This document shows, in pieces, positions 17,573 to 27,899 of a stretch of DNA of 64,000 nucleotides (positions within the stretch are counted from its first letter, which is position 1; every line of letters starts with the position of its first letter). The position numbers and the translations under genes are program-made. Under the pieces are notes generated by a model that did no database searches, was not told the DNA's origin, and saw nothing but the letters and a program-made list of their open reading frames with translations. Origin of the DNA: Bog-793 sp035625025 (GTDB lineage: Bacteria > Actinomycetota > Acidimicrobiia > Acidimicrobiales > Bog-793); NCBI GenBank assembly GCA_035625025.1, contig DASPQJ010000018.1:1-64000 (forward strand), written 5' to 3'.

Positions 17573-18900
17573 CGCGTCCAAGCTTTCGCCGCGCCGGGGG
17601 ACCCCTGGGGGCACCTGCCGGTTCGAATGTGCTCGAGAAACTCCTCGCCGAACATCCGGACCGCCGAGGCGACCGAGGACGGGATCGACGGCCCGAGTAC
17701 ACAGATCGTCGTCTGTTCGGGTGGCCAACCCACCCCCGGGGCGAGGTTGTCGCAGACGTCCATCAAGAGCTCGACGTCCCCGGTTTGACCTTCGCCCTCC
17801 TCGATGCGGCGCAGGACCTTCTCGAGCCAGTGGCCCCCCTCGCGGCACGGCGTGCATTGCCCGCAGGATTCCCGGTAGTAAAAGCGCGTGATGCGCCAGG
17901 CGGCGCGCACGACGCAGCTCGACCCGTCCAAGACGACCACCGAACCCGAGCCGAGCATCGAACCCGCTTTCGCGACCGCGTCCTGGTCGAGTCCGAGGTC
18001 GAGCTCGTCCGGGCCGAACCAGGGCGCCGAGACCCCGCCGGGGATGAAGGCCTTCAGTTCGCCGCCCTCGACGATCCCGCCGCCGAGGGCGGGGTCGAAG
18101 ATGAGGTCGCGAAAGGTCGTCTTCGACATCTCGAGCTCGTACCAGCCGGGCCGGGCGACGCGCCCCGAGAGGGCGAACAGGCGTGTGCCCGTCGACGTGC
18201 CGGCGCCGAGCGCGGCGAAGGCGTCGCCGCCGTTGCGCACGATCCAGGGCAGCGCCGAGATCGTCTCGACGTTGTTCACGACGGTCGGCTCTCCGTACAG
18301 GCCGATCGCGGCCGGGAAGTTCGGGGGCTTGACGCGCGGAAAGCCGCGTTTTCCCTCCAGGCTCTCGAGGAGCGCCGTCTCCTCGCCGCAGATGTAGGCG
18401 CCCGCCCCCGGGTGGACGACGATGTCGAGCGAGAAGGGCGAACCGAAGATCCGCCTCCCGAGGGCCCCGTACTCGTAGGCGTCGTTGCAGGCCTGCACGA
18501 GGCGCTCGAGCCCGAGCGCGAACTCCCCGCGGCAGAAGATGAAGGCCCGCCGGACGCCGACGGCGTACGCCGCGATCGCCGCACCCTCGATGATCTGGTG
18601 CGGATCCCGCTCGATCAGCAGGTGGTCCTTGAACGTCGCCGGCTCGCTCTCGTCGCCGTTAACGACGAGGTAGGTCGTCGCCGCCGGGCGCAGCATCGAC
18701 CACTTGCGGCCCGCCGGGAACCCGGCCCCACCACGGCCAAGGAGGCTTGCCCGGTTCACCTCATCCCGCAGGGCTTCGGGCCGCATCCGCAAGGCCTTGC
18801 GCAGCGCCTTGTAGCCGCCAGTCGCGAGGTACCGCTCGAGGGTGTGCGAGTCGTCGTGGTCGAGCCGGCTCGTGATGATCCGCGGCGCCTCGGTGAGCAC
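17569..18900 (-). CDS. nuoF: NADH-quinone oxidoreductase subunit F (FMN/NADH site)
   Basis: The 443-residue subunit oxidises NADH and passes electrons through FMN to the N3 cluster. FMN and NADH contacts are seen in LLGRGGAGFPAGRKW and GAGAYICGEETALLESLEG; the 4Fe-4S ligands are SCGQCTPCREG plus the later Cys in MDVCDNLAPG. The start is GTG at 18900, four bases after the nuoE stop; the open frame runs further upstream but is antisense-like there. Confidence 0.95.
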   Translation of the reverse strand: MLTEAPRIITSRLDHDDSHTLERYLATGGYKALRKALRMRPEALRDEVNRASLLGRGGAGFPAGRKWSMLRPAATTYLVVNGDESEPATFKDHLLIERDPHQIIEGAAIAAYAVGVRRAFIFCRGEFALGLERLVQACNDAYEYGALGRRIFGSPFSLDIVVHPGAGAYICGEETALLESLEGKRGFPRVKPPNFPAAIGLYGEPTVVNNVETISALPWIVRNGGDAFAALGAGTSTGTRLFALSGRVARPGWYELEMSKTTFRDLIFDPALGGGIVEGGELKAFIPGGVSAPWFGPDELDLGLDQDAVAKAGSMLGSGSVVVLDGSSCVVRAAWRITRFYYRESCGQCTPCREGGHWLEKVLRRIEEGEGQTGDVELLMDVCDNLAPGVGWPPEQTTICVLGPSIPSSVASAVRMFGEEFLEHIRTGRCPQGSPGAAKAWTR

Positions 18901-18904
18901 GTCC

Positions 18905-19486
18905 TCAGCCCCTCGCGTGCCCGCGCCGCGGCGTCTCCGCCCCCGGGAGGCCGACGGCGCGCTCGATCCGGCTGAGGACGCCGTGGCGCGGGATCTCCCC
19001 CCCGTGCCGGCCGTCCTGCAGTCCGGCAATGAGGGCATCGAAGGACTCGCCGTCTGCCGCCGCGACGAAGCGGTGGTTCACTTGCACGCACGGCGCCGTG
19101 TCACAGCCGGCGAGGCACTCCGCCTCTTCCAGGGTGAACTCGCCGTCCTCGGTCGTCTGTCCGCAGCGGATGCCGAGCCGACTCTCGGCGTGGGCGAGCA
19201 GTTCGTAGGCCCCAGACAAAAGACAGGCGATGTTCGTGCAGATCGAGATGACGTGCCGACCGACTCTTTCGGTGCGGAGCATGTCGTAGAAGGTCGCCGT
19301 GCCGTAGACCTCGGCGGGGGTGATGCCGCAGAGCTCGGCGATCTCCTCCATCGCCGCGGCGCACAGCCAGCCGTCCTGGGACTGGGCGAGGTGGCAGAGC
19401 GGGATGAGAGCCGAGCGCGGCTGCGGATAGAGCGCGACGAATGCCTCGGCCCGGGCCCGGTTCTCGGCCGAGAAATGGGCTGTCAA
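18905..19486 (-). CDS. nuoE: NADH-quinone oxidoreductase subunit E (2Fe-2S)
   Basis: The 193-residue thioredoxin-like subunit carries the N1a 2Fe-2S cluster: ISICTNIACLLSGA and EAECLAGCDTAPC. A typical family start is read from TTG at 19486, which overlaps the nuoD stop as TTGA, so translational coupling probably compensates for the rare start codon. The C-terminal 30 residues are basic and extend past the family core. Confidence 0.94.
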   Translation of the reverse strand: MTAHFSAENRARAEAFVALYPQPRSALIPLCHLAQSQDGWLCAAAMEEIAELCGITPAEVYGTATFYDMLRTERVGRHVISICTNIACLLSGAYELLAHAESRLGIRCGQTTEDGEFTLEEAECLAGCDTAPCVQVNHRFVAAADGESFDALIAGLQDGRHGGEIPRHGVLSRIERAVGLPGAETPRRGHARG

Positions 19487-20874
19487 CGGTCGACTTCCCC
19501 GAGGACCGGGTCGACCGAGGACAGGATCGCGATCATGTCGGCGATCAGGCCGCCCTGCAGAAGGGCAGGAACCGATTGCAGGTTGACGAAACTCGGCGCC
19601 CGGATGTGCATCCGCATCGGCCGGTTCGACCCGTCCGAGACGAGGTAGCAGCCGAGTTCGCCGCGGGGCGACTCCACCGCGACATAGACCTCGCCCTCCG
19701 GAGGCTCGATGCCGCGGGTAAACAGCTTGAAGTGGTGGATGAGCGCCTCCATCGACTCGTCGATCCGGGCGCGTGGCGGGGGCGTGACCTTCTTGTCCTG
19801 GGTCCGGTAGTCGCCCGACGGCATCTTGTCGAGGATCTGGCGGACGATCCGGATCGACTCCCGCACCTCGTTCAGCCGCACCGCGTAGCGGTCGAAGCAG
19901 TCGCCGGCTCTGCCGACGATGACGTCGAAGTCGACCTCGTCGTAAGCGAGGTAGGGCATCGAGCGCCGCAGGTCCCAGGGAACCCCGGCGGCGCGCAGGA
20001 TCGGCCCCGTCGCCGAGAGCGCGAGCAACAGCTCTGGGCTCACGACCCCGACGCCCTCGGTCCGCTCCCGGAAGATCGGCTGACGCGTGAGGAGGTTGTC
20101 GTAGTCGCGCAGCCGGGCGCCAACCGTGTCGACGACCGCCTCGACGTCGTCCTCCCATCCGTCGGGCAGGTCCGCGGCGACACCGCCGGGCCGGATGTAG
20201 TTGTGGTTCATCCGCAACCCGGTGACCTTCTCAAAGAACTGCAGCACGAGATCGCGCTCGCGCAACCCGAAGATCATCATCGTCGTCGAGGCGAGGTCCA
20301 TCCCGTTCGTCGCGGCCCACATCACGTGGGACGAGATCCGGTTGAGCTCGCACATGAGCATGCGGATCCACGTCGCGCGCGGCGGGATCTCGACACCGAG
20401 GAGCTTCTCGACCGCAAGCGAATAGACGAGCTCGTTGGGCAGCGGCGAGAAATAGTCCATGCGCGTGACGTTCGTCGCGCCCTGGACGTAGGTGAGCCCC
20501 TCGCCGGTCTTTTCCATGCCGGTGTGGAGATAGCCGATCACCGGCTTCGAGCGCAGGATCGTCTCGCCCTGGAGCTCGACCATCATCCGGAGCACACCGT
20601 GGGTCGAGGGGTGCTGCGGCCCGACGTTGAGGATCATCGTCTCGCCTGCCCCGAAAGCCGCGTCGGCGACGTCGGGGTCGAGGGTTTCACTCTCCGGGAG
20701 GCGCAGCACGCCGCCCTGTTCGATGGCGAGCTCGACCGGGGAGGTCTCGTCGACCGGCGCGAGCTCCTGAGCTCCTTCGTCGGTCGCTTCGATAAGACGC
20801 GTCCGCAAGGCCTCGTCGGCGCCGAGGGTGACCCGGTCGTCACCGGGGGGCGCGTCGGGTCGCTCGGCGTTCAT
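19483..20874 (-). CDS. nuoD: NADH-quinone oxidoreductase subunit D
   Basis: The 463-residue subunit forms the quinone-reduction site together with NuoB. The quinone-facing loop NVGPQHPSTHGVLR is intact, as are YLHTGMEKTGE and the C-terminal SFVNLQSVP. The N-terminal 75 residues before the core are acidic and variable. ATG 20874 overlaps the nuoC stop by four bases (ATGA). NuoC and NuoD are separate genes here, unlike the enterobacterial fusion. Confidence 0.96.
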   Translation of the reverse strand: MNAERPDAPPGDDRVTLGADEALRTRLIEATDEGAQELAPVDETSPVELAIEQGGVLRLPESETLDPDVADAAFGAGETMILNVGPQHPSTHGVLRMMVELQGETILRSKPVIGYLHTGMEKTGEGLTYVQGATNVTRMDYFSPLPNELVYSLAVEKLLGVEIPPRATWIRMLMCELNRISSHVMWAATNGMDLASTTMMIFGLRERDLVLQFFEKVTGLRMNHNYIRPGGVAADLPDGWEDDVEAVVDTVGARLRDYDNLLTRQPIFRERTEGVGVVSPELLLALSATGPILRAAGVPWDLRRSMPYLAYDEVDFDVIVGRAGDCFDRYAVRLNEVRESIRIVRQILDKMPSGDYRTQDKKVTPPPRARIDESMEALIHHFKLFTRGIEPPEGEVYVAVESPRGELGCYLVSDGSNRPMRMHIRAPSFVNLQSVPALLQGGLIADMIAILSSVDPVLGEVDR

Positions 20875-21377
20875 CGCGGACCGGGTGCCCCTTTGAACTG
20901 GACCGGAACACGCCCCATGCCGTAGTCCCGGCGCAACGGGTGCCCTTCCCAGTCCTCGGGCATGAGGATCCGGCTCGGGTCGGGGTGCCCCGCGAAGCGG
21001 ATGCCCATGAGGTCGTAGGCCTCGCGCTCCATGTTCTCGGAGCCCGGGTAGACGGAGAACAAGCTCGGGCAGACCGGGTCGTGCTCGGGGACCATCACCC
21101 GCAGCCGGACCCGACTCGCCTCGCGACGCGAGAGCAGGTTCACGACGACTTCGAAGCGCTCTGGCGTCACCCCGTCCGGAAGCGGGCGGGCCAGGTGGGT
21201 GAGGTAGTCGACGGCGCAGAGGTCGCTGCAGCTGTCGAAATCCGCCCGGCGCAGCGCCCCCGCGACCTCGAGGTAGCGCTCCCGGATCGGGAAGTACACC
21301 TCGTCGCCCAGCGAGTCGGCGAACGGCACCTCCGCGAGCTGCGCGACGCGCGTCGCAAGTGGCCCCGGTGCCGCCAT
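20871..21377 (-). CDS. nuoC: NADH-quinone oxidoreductase subunit C
   Basis: The 168-residue peripheral-arm subunit carries the family signature REAYDLMGIRFAGHPDPSRI followed by LMPEDWEGHPLRRDY. ATG 21377 shares one base with the nuoB stop (TGATG). The open frame upstream of it lies inside nuoB and is not used. Confidence 0.95.
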   Translation of the reverse strand: MAAPGPLATRVAQLAEVPFADSLGDEVYFPIRERYLEVAGALRRADFDSCSDLCAVDYLTHLARPLPDGVTPERFEVVVNLLSRREASRVRLRVMVPEHDPVCPSLFSVYPGSENMEREAYDLMGIRFAGHPDPSRILMPEDWEGHPLRRDYGMGRVPVQFKGAPGPR

Positions 21378-21967
21378 CAGCGCGGCGTCCCGAGGTGGAC
21401 CGGGGTGGCGAGCGGCGGCGTCCAACCGGGCGCCGCGGCGAGGTCGACACCGGCGCCCGAACCGGACGCGGCGCGACGCCGCAAGATCTCACCCGTACGG
21501 ACCTTCTCGTGGAGGGTGAGGATGGCGTGCAACAGGGTGTTGGGGCTCGGCGGGCAACCGGGGGCGTAGACGTCGACCGGCACGAGCTCGTCGACGCCCT
21601 GGACGATCGCGTAGTTGTTGAACATCCCGCCCGTGGAGGCGCACACCCCCATCGAGATCACCCACTTCGGCTCGACCATCTGGTCGTAGACCTGGCGCAA
21701 CACCGGTGCCATCTTCTGCGAGACCCGACCGGCGACGATCATCAGGTCCGCCTGGCGCGGGGAGGACCGGAAGACCTCCATCCCGAACCGGGACATGTCG
21801 TACTCGGCGCCACCCGCCGCCATCATCTCTATCGCGCAGCACGCCAGACCGAACGTCGCCGGCCACATCGAGCTGCGCCGCGACCACTTCACGAAATCCT
21901 CGAGCTTTCCGGTCAAAAAGTTGTGGCGGAGCGACTCGAGGCCGTTCCAGGACTCCCAGACCGGCAC
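21377..21967 (-). CDS. nuoB: NADH-quinone oxidoreductase subunit B (N2 cluster)
   Basis: The 196-residue subunit carries the terminal 4Fe-4S cluster N2 that reduces quinone; ligands are the paired cysteines of FGLACCAIEMM plus SMGVCASTGGMF and YAPGCPPSP. The start is GTG at 21967, immediately after the nuoA TAG. The C-terminal 30 residues are a short low-complexity extension. Confidence 0.96.
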   Translation of the reverse strand: MPVWESWNGLESLRHNFLTGKLEDFVKWSRRSSMWPATFGLACCAIEMMAAGGAEYDMSRFGMEVFRSSPRQADLMIVAGRVSQKMAPVLRQVYDQMVEPKWVISMGVCASTGGMFNNYAIVQGVDELVPVDVYAPGCPPSPNTLLHAILTLHEKVRTGEILRRRAASGSGAGVDLAAAPGWTPPLATPVHLGTPR

Positions 21968-22423
21968 CTAAGCCGCCTTCCCGCGGGCGGAACCGACCCG
22001 GCGAATCGTCGAATCGGTCGTCCGCCGGGGCTCGCTCCCGACGGGCCGCGCCCGTCGCACGGGACCCCAGTCGAGGGCGCCGTTGGCGACGAGGTAGATG
22101 AACGAGACAAAGACCGCCCCCGCGAAGACGAGCACCTCGACGAGGCCGAAGCGTCCCAGCTGGCCGGAGATCACCGCCCACGGGAACAGGAAGATGATCT
22201 CGATGTCAAAGATGATGAAGATCATCGCGATGAGGTAGAAGCGAACTGGGAAGCGCTGCGGAGGCTCGTAGGTGGGCACGATGCCGCACTCGTAGGGGGC
22301 CTCTTTCGCGTCGCTCGGTCGATAGGGCGCGAGCAATCGCGACGCCGCGATCGACAGTCCCGCAAAGAGGACCCCCAACGCGAGCAGCACAACGACCGGC
22401 AGGTAGGTATCGAGACTTCCCAT
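21968..22423 (-). CDS. nuoA: NADH-quinone oxidoreductase subunit A
   Basis: The 151-residue, three-helix membrane subunit has the family core KEAPYECGIVPTYEPPQRFP followed by VRFYLIAMIFIIFDIEIIFL. ATG 22423 is preferred because the family N-terminus (MGSLDTYLPVVVLLAL) starts there; the frame is open 88 codons further, antisense to the neighbouring reductase. It is the first gene of the nuo operon. The operon promoter must lie in the 108-bp gap to the divergent gene; a TTAAGAT on the complement (about 22465) could be a -10, but no matching -35 is clear. Confidence 0.94.
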   Translation of the reverse strand: MGSLDTYLPVVVLLALGVLFAGLSIAASRLLAPYRPSDAKEAPYECGIVPTYEPPQRFPVRFYLIAMIFIIFDIEIIFLFPWAVISGQLGRFGLVEVLVFAGAVFVSFIYLVANGALDWGPVRRARPVGSEPRRTTDSTIRRVGSARGKAA

Positions 22424-22531
22424 CGTGCCCTGCGGTTTTACCACGAGAGGCAGGTACGGGCACATCTTAAGGGGAAGCGCGGCCCGCGCCGGCCGACCAC
22501 GGGGCGACGGTTCGACCGGTACGCTCGGGGC

Positions 22532-23830
22532 GTGCCAGGTTCCGCCCCCGAAAGCACCGCGACGTCGGCACGGGCGATCCCCCGCTCCTGCGAGGTGCTC
22601 GTCGTCGGAGGCGGACCGGCGGGGTCGGCGGCGGCGTACTGGCTCGCGGAAGCGGGGTTCGACGTCGTCGTCCTTGAAAAGAAGCACTTCCCGCGGGAAA
22701 AGACGTGCGGCGACGGGCTGACCCCGCGCTCAGTGCGTCAACTCGAGGACATGGGACTGGGGGACGATCTCACCCGCTACCACCGCTTCGAGGGTCTGCG
22801 CGCCCTCGCGTACGGCCGAGAGTTGCTCCTGCACTGGCCGAAACATCCGGATTTCGGGGAGTACGGCTACGTCATCACCCGGGCTGATCTCGACGCCCTC
22901 GTCGCGCGCCGCGCCGAGAAGGCCGGCGCCGTCATCCTCGAGGGCTGCGAGGCGCTCGCCCCACTCGGCCCGGAGGCCCGGTCGGGCGGCCCGGCGCGCG
23001 GCGCGGCCGTGAACGAGCACGCGACGGGCGCGAACTTCGAGATCACAGCTGGCGTCGTCATCGTCGCCGACGGCGCGAACTCGCGCTTCGGACGCGCCCT
23101 CGGCGCGGTGCGCGACCGCGAGGTGCCTTTGGGAATGGCGATCCGCGGCTACTTCACCTCGCCGCGCCATGACGAGACCTGGATCGAGTCGCACCTTGAC
23201 CTGCGCGACCAGACGGGTGCGGTGGTCCCCGGCTACGGCTGGGTCTTCCCGCTCGGCGACGGACGGGTGAACGTCGGCATCGGGATCCTGTCGAGCTTCG
23301 CGCGCTGGAAGTCAACGAACACGACCAACCTCCTCGAGTCCTTCGTCGCCCGGGCGCCAGCGTCCTGGTGTCTCGGTCCCGAGAGCGCGCTCGGCGAGCC
23401 GGTGGGCGGGCGACTGCCGATGGGACTGTCGGTCGGCCCCCGCCAGGGTCCGGACTACCTCCTCGTCGGGGACGCCGGCGGGTCGATCAACCCCTTCAAC
23501 GGCGAGGGGATCGCCTACGGCTACGAGACCGGGCGGATCGCGGCGTCCTTCGCCGCCCAGGCGCTCCTCGCCCATGACAACCGGGTCCTCGAGGGCTACG
23601 ACGCCAAGCTCTCCGAGAACTACGGCCTGTACTTCAAGACGGCGAGCGCCTTCATGCGGCTGATGGGTCGCCCGGCGCTAATGCGTGCCCTCGTGAGCAC
23701 GGGGATGTACTCCCGCACGCTCATGGAGTGGCTGCTGCGGATCATGTCGAACCTCATCCGCGCCGACGAGATCGGCCCCGCCGAACTCGCCTACGGCGCG
23801 ATGGCGCGCCTCGCCGAGCTCGCCGGCTGA
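22532..23830 (+). CDS. Geranylgeranyl reductase family FAD-dependent oxidoreductase
   Basis: The 432-residue flavoprotein has an N-terminal FAD fold (VLVVGGGPAGSAAAYWLAE), the family stretch KKHFPREKTCGDGLTPRSV and the second FAD motif LLVGDAGGSINPFNGEGIAY. These enzymes saturate isoprenoid double bonds. Divergent placement against nuoA suggests that the substrate is the menaquinone side chain, as for the actinobacterial MenJ-type reductases, though lipid or phytyl substrates are possible. Translation starts at GTG 22532; the frame is open far upstream only because it is antisense to nuoA-C. Confidence 0.85.
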   Translation: MPGSAPESTATSARAIPRSCEVLVVGGGPAGSAAAYWLAEAGFDVVVLEKKHFPREKTCGDGLTPRSVRQLEDMGLGDDLTRYHRFEGLRALAYGRELLLHWPKHPDFGEYGYVITRADLDALVARRAEKAGAVILEGCEALAPLGPEARSGGPARGAAVNEHATGANFEITAGVVIVADGANSRFGRALGAVRDREVPLGMAIRGYFTSPRHDETWIESHLDLRDQTGAVVPGYGWVFPLGDGRVNVGIGILSSFARWKSTNTTNLLESFVARAPASWCLGPESALGEPVGGRLPMGLSVGPRQGPDYLLVGDAGGSINPFNGEGIAYGYETGRIAASFAAQALLAHDNRVLEGYDAKLSENYGLYFKTASAFMRLMGRPALMRALVSTGMYSRTLMEWLLRIMSNLIRADEIGPAELAYGAMARLAELAG

Positions 23831-25105
<1,275 letters not shown>

Positions 25106-25109
25106 CTTC

Positions 25110-26126
25110 CTAGCCGTGGCCCAACAACTCGGCGGCTTCTTCGGCGAGGTAGGTGAGAATGAGGTCCGCGCCCGCCCGCTTGATGGCGAGGAGCGTCTCG
25201 AGCACCATCGCGTCCCGGTCGATCACTCCGAGCTCGGCGGCCGCGAGGAGCATGGCGTACTCCCCGCTCACGTGGTAGGCCGCGACGGGAACGTCGACCA
25301 GACGACGCACTTCGGCCAGGACGTCGAGATAGTGCAGCGCGGGTTTCACCATCACGATGTCGGCGCCCTCGGCGAGATCCAGGCGCACTTCGGCGAGCGC
25401 CTCGCGGCGGTTCGCGGGGTCCTCCTGGTAGCCCCGCCGGTCGCCGCCGTCGACGATCCTCACGTCGACCGCCTCGCGGAAGGGTCCGTAGAGCGCCGAG
25501 GCGTACTTCGCGGCGTAGGCGAGGATCGCGGTCTCGGCGTGCCCCGCCGCGTCGAGCGCGGCGCGAATGGCGCCGACCTGGCCGTCCATCATCCCGCTCG
25601 GCGCGACGAGATCGGCCCCGGCGTCAGCTTGTGCCACGGCGACCTCGGCGTAGCGGCGAATCGTCGCGTCGTTGTCGACCCGGCCGTGCGCATCGAGGAC
25701 ACCGCAGTGCCCGTGATCGGTGTACTCGTCGAGGCAGCAGTCGGCGATGAGGACGAGCTCCTCGCCGACGGCGTCTCGCAACGCCCGCAGCGCGACCTGG
25801 ACGATGCCGTCGGGACTCGACGCCGCCGTGCCGGCCGGGTCTTTGCGGACTGGGACCCCGAAGAGGATGAGCGCCGGTATGTGAAGAGCGCGCAGCTTCC
25901 TCGCCTCGGCGACCACCGAGTCGACCGTCTGCTGCGCGACGCCCGGGAGCGCGGCGATCGGGACGGGCTCGTCGATGCCCTCCCTCACGAACAGCGGTGC
26001 GACGAGGTCGTCGACGACGACATGGGTCTCGGCGACGAGTCGGCGCAGCACCGGCGTCCGGCGCAGCCGGCGCATCCGCCGGCGGGGGAATCCCGCCCCG
26101 TCGAGGCTCGATCCGCACTCGGACAT
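25110..26126 (-). CDS. hemB: Porphobilinogen synthase (ALA dehydratase), zinc type
   Basis: The 338-residue enzyme condenses two 5-aminolevulinates to porphobilinogen. Both active-site lysines are visible (AYAAKYASALYGPF and MVKPALHYLDVL). The metal region DCCLDEYTDHGHCG has the three cysteines of the zinc-dependent form rather than the Asp-rich magnesium form. ATG 26126 is used; an internal Met 17 codons later is possible. Confidence 0.96.
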   Translation of the reverse strand: MSECGSSLDGAGFPRRRMRRLRRTPVLRRLVAETHVVVDDLVAPLFVREGIDEPVPIAALPGVAQQTVDSVVAEARKLRALHIPALILFGVPVRKDPAGTAASSPDGIVQVALRALRDAVGEELVLIADCCLDEYTDHGHCGVLDAHGRVDNDATIRRYAEVAVAQADAGADLVAPSGMMDGQVGAIRAALDAAGHAETAILAYAAKYASALYGPFREAVDVRIVDGGDRRGYQEDPANRREALAEVRLDLAEGADIVMVKPALHYLDVLAEVRRLVDVPVAAYHVSGEYAMLLAAAELGVIDRDAMVLETLLAIKRAGADLILTYLAEEAAELLGHG

Positions 26127-26151
26127 CGCGTCCAGCCTACGACCGCGGGCG

Positions 26152-27852
26152 TCACCCGGCCGGTGGGCGGGGGTGGCCGACCGTCCAGGCGACGAGGGCG
26201 TTGACGAGCCCGTCGACCGAATGCACGTCGGCCTCGACCGTGACCGTCAGGCCCGCGGCACGCGCTGCCGCCGAGGTGACCGGTCCGATCGACACGACGA
26301 CCGGGGGCACGCCACCGGCCACCCCGAGGCTGCAGTAACCGCGCACCGTCGAAGGTGACGTGAACGTGATGGCGTCGGCTCCCGCCGCCCGGGCGAGTGC
26401 CGCAGCCGACGCGGCGGCCGGGACCGTCCGGTAGGCCTCGACGACCTCGACGTGCCAGCCGAGACGTCGCAACCCGTCGGGCACGACAGCGCGCGCGACC
26501 GCGGCACGGGGCAGGAGGACCCGTCCGCCGGGGATCCCCGGCGGGAACTCGGCGACGAGCGCCTCGCCGACGAAGCGCCGGGGCAGGAGATCGGGCCTGA
26601 CCCCCCGGCGCCGGAGGGCGTCCGCCGTGCCTGGGCCGATCGCGGCAACCCGCACGCCGCCGAGGGTCCGCACGCCGGGGATCGCGGCAAAGAGGCGCTC
26701 GACCGCGTTCTCGGAGGTGAACACGATCCAGTCGAACGTCGCCATGCGACCGGCCGCCTCGCGCAGGGCCACGCCGCCGTCGCCCGGGTCCGCGACGGCG
26801 ATCGTCGCCAGCTCGATCACCTCCGCCCCCCGGGCCTCGAGTGCCGCGACGAGCGACGACGCCTGAGCCGCGGCCCGCGTGACGACGACGCGCCAGCGAA
26901 CGAGCGGCCTGCGGGCCCCGCCCGGACGGTCCGGCCGGCCGCCGGCCGGGGGCACGACAAAGGACCGGGCGCCCTCGGCGAAAAGGAGTTGTTCGGCGAG
27001 CGCGGTGCCGACGGCCACCGGGTCGTCGCCCTGGGCCGTACGACGGACGAGCGCGTGCCCGTCCTCGCGGGCAATGAACCCGTCGACCACGACCGGGTCC
27101 GAGGACGATTCGCACGTCGCGTGCGCACCGACGGGCGCGTCGCAGCCGCCGCCGATTCGGCGGAGGAAGGCTCGCTCCGCGGCGATGGCGCGCGCCACCG
27201 CGGGGTCGTCGATCGCCGCCAGGAGCTCGATCGTCGCGGCGTCGTCCGCCCGGCAGCGCAGGCCGAGCGCGCCCTGACCGACCTGAGGAACCATCACCTC
27301 GGTCGATAGGACCTCGGCGGCCCGGTCGCCCAGCCCGAGTCGCTCGAGCGCCGCGACGGCGACGACTGCCGCCCCGCCCGGCGGCACGCGGCAAAGACGC
27401 GTCGCGATCGCGCCGCGTAGCTCGATGAAACAGAGATCCGGACGCAGCCACGCGAGCTGGGCCCGCCGGCGTACGGCACCCGTCGCGATGAGCGCCCCGG
27501 GCGCGAGCTGGGCGAGCGTGCGACCGACGAGGGCGTCGCGGGCGTCGAGACGTTCGGGCGTCGCGGCGAGGACCAGCCCGTCGGGCGGGGCCGACGAGGG
27601 GAGGTCCTTCAGGGAATGGACCGCGACGTCGGCTCGGCGTTCGAGCACGGCCCGCTCGATCTCGGCGACGAAGACACCGGCGCCGCCGAGTGCGTGGATG
27701 GCCGCCCCGGGACGCCGGTCGCCCTCGGACTCCACGACGACGAGCTCGGTCGGAAGTGTCGGGTCGAAGGCCGCCAGACGGGCTTGCACCCGCCGCGCCT
27801 GTTCGAGGGCGAGCGGGCTGCCTCGCGTCGCCAGCCGTAGCGCGCTCGTCAC
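26152..27852 (-). CDS. hemCD: Fused hydroxymethylbilane synthase / uroporphyrinogen-III synthase
   Basis: One continuous 566-residue frame joins two consecutive pathway enzymes. Residues about 1-305 are porphobilinogen deaminase: RLATRGSPLALEQA, HSLKDLPS with the catalytic Asp, and the dipyrromethane-cofactor cysteine in RIGGGCDAPVGAHA (about C237). Residues about 315-566 are uroporphyrinogen-III synthase, starting near RWRVVVTRAAAQASSLVAAL and including DWIVFTSENAVERLF and TFTSPSTVRGY. GTG 27852 matches the usual HemC N-terminus; GTG 27894 is the alternative. It lies 47 bases from hemA. Confidence 0.93.
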   Translation of the reverse strand: MTSALRLATRGSPLALEQARRVQARLAAFDPTLPTELVVVESEGDRRPGAAIHALGGAGVFVAEIERAVLERRADVAVHSLKDLPSSAPPDGLVLAATPERLDARDALVGRTLAQLAPGALIATGAVRRRAQLAWLRPDLCFIELRGAIATRLCRVPPGGAAVVAVAALERLGLGDRAAEVLSTEVMVPQVGQGALGLRCRADDAATIELLAAIDDPAVARAIAAERAFLRRIGGGCDAPVGAHATCESSSDPVVVDGFIAREDGHALVRRTAQGDDPVAVGTALAEQLLFAEGARSFVVPPAGGRPDRPGGARRPLVRWRVVVTRAAAQASSLVAALEARGAEVIELATIAVADPGDGGVALREAAGRMATFDWIVFTSENAVERLFAAIPGVRTLGGVRVAAIGPGTADALRRRGVRPDLLPRRFVGEALVAEFPPGIPGGRVLLPRAAVARAVVPDGLRRLGWHVEVVEAYRTVPAAASAAALARAAGADAITFTSPSTVRGYCSLGVAGGVPPVVVSIGPVTSAAARAAGLTVTVEADVHSVDGLVNALVAWTVGHPRPPAG

Positions 27853-27899
27853 GCGCCGCCTCGCGACACGCGGCCCGTCGTGGGGGCGGCCCACGGCGG

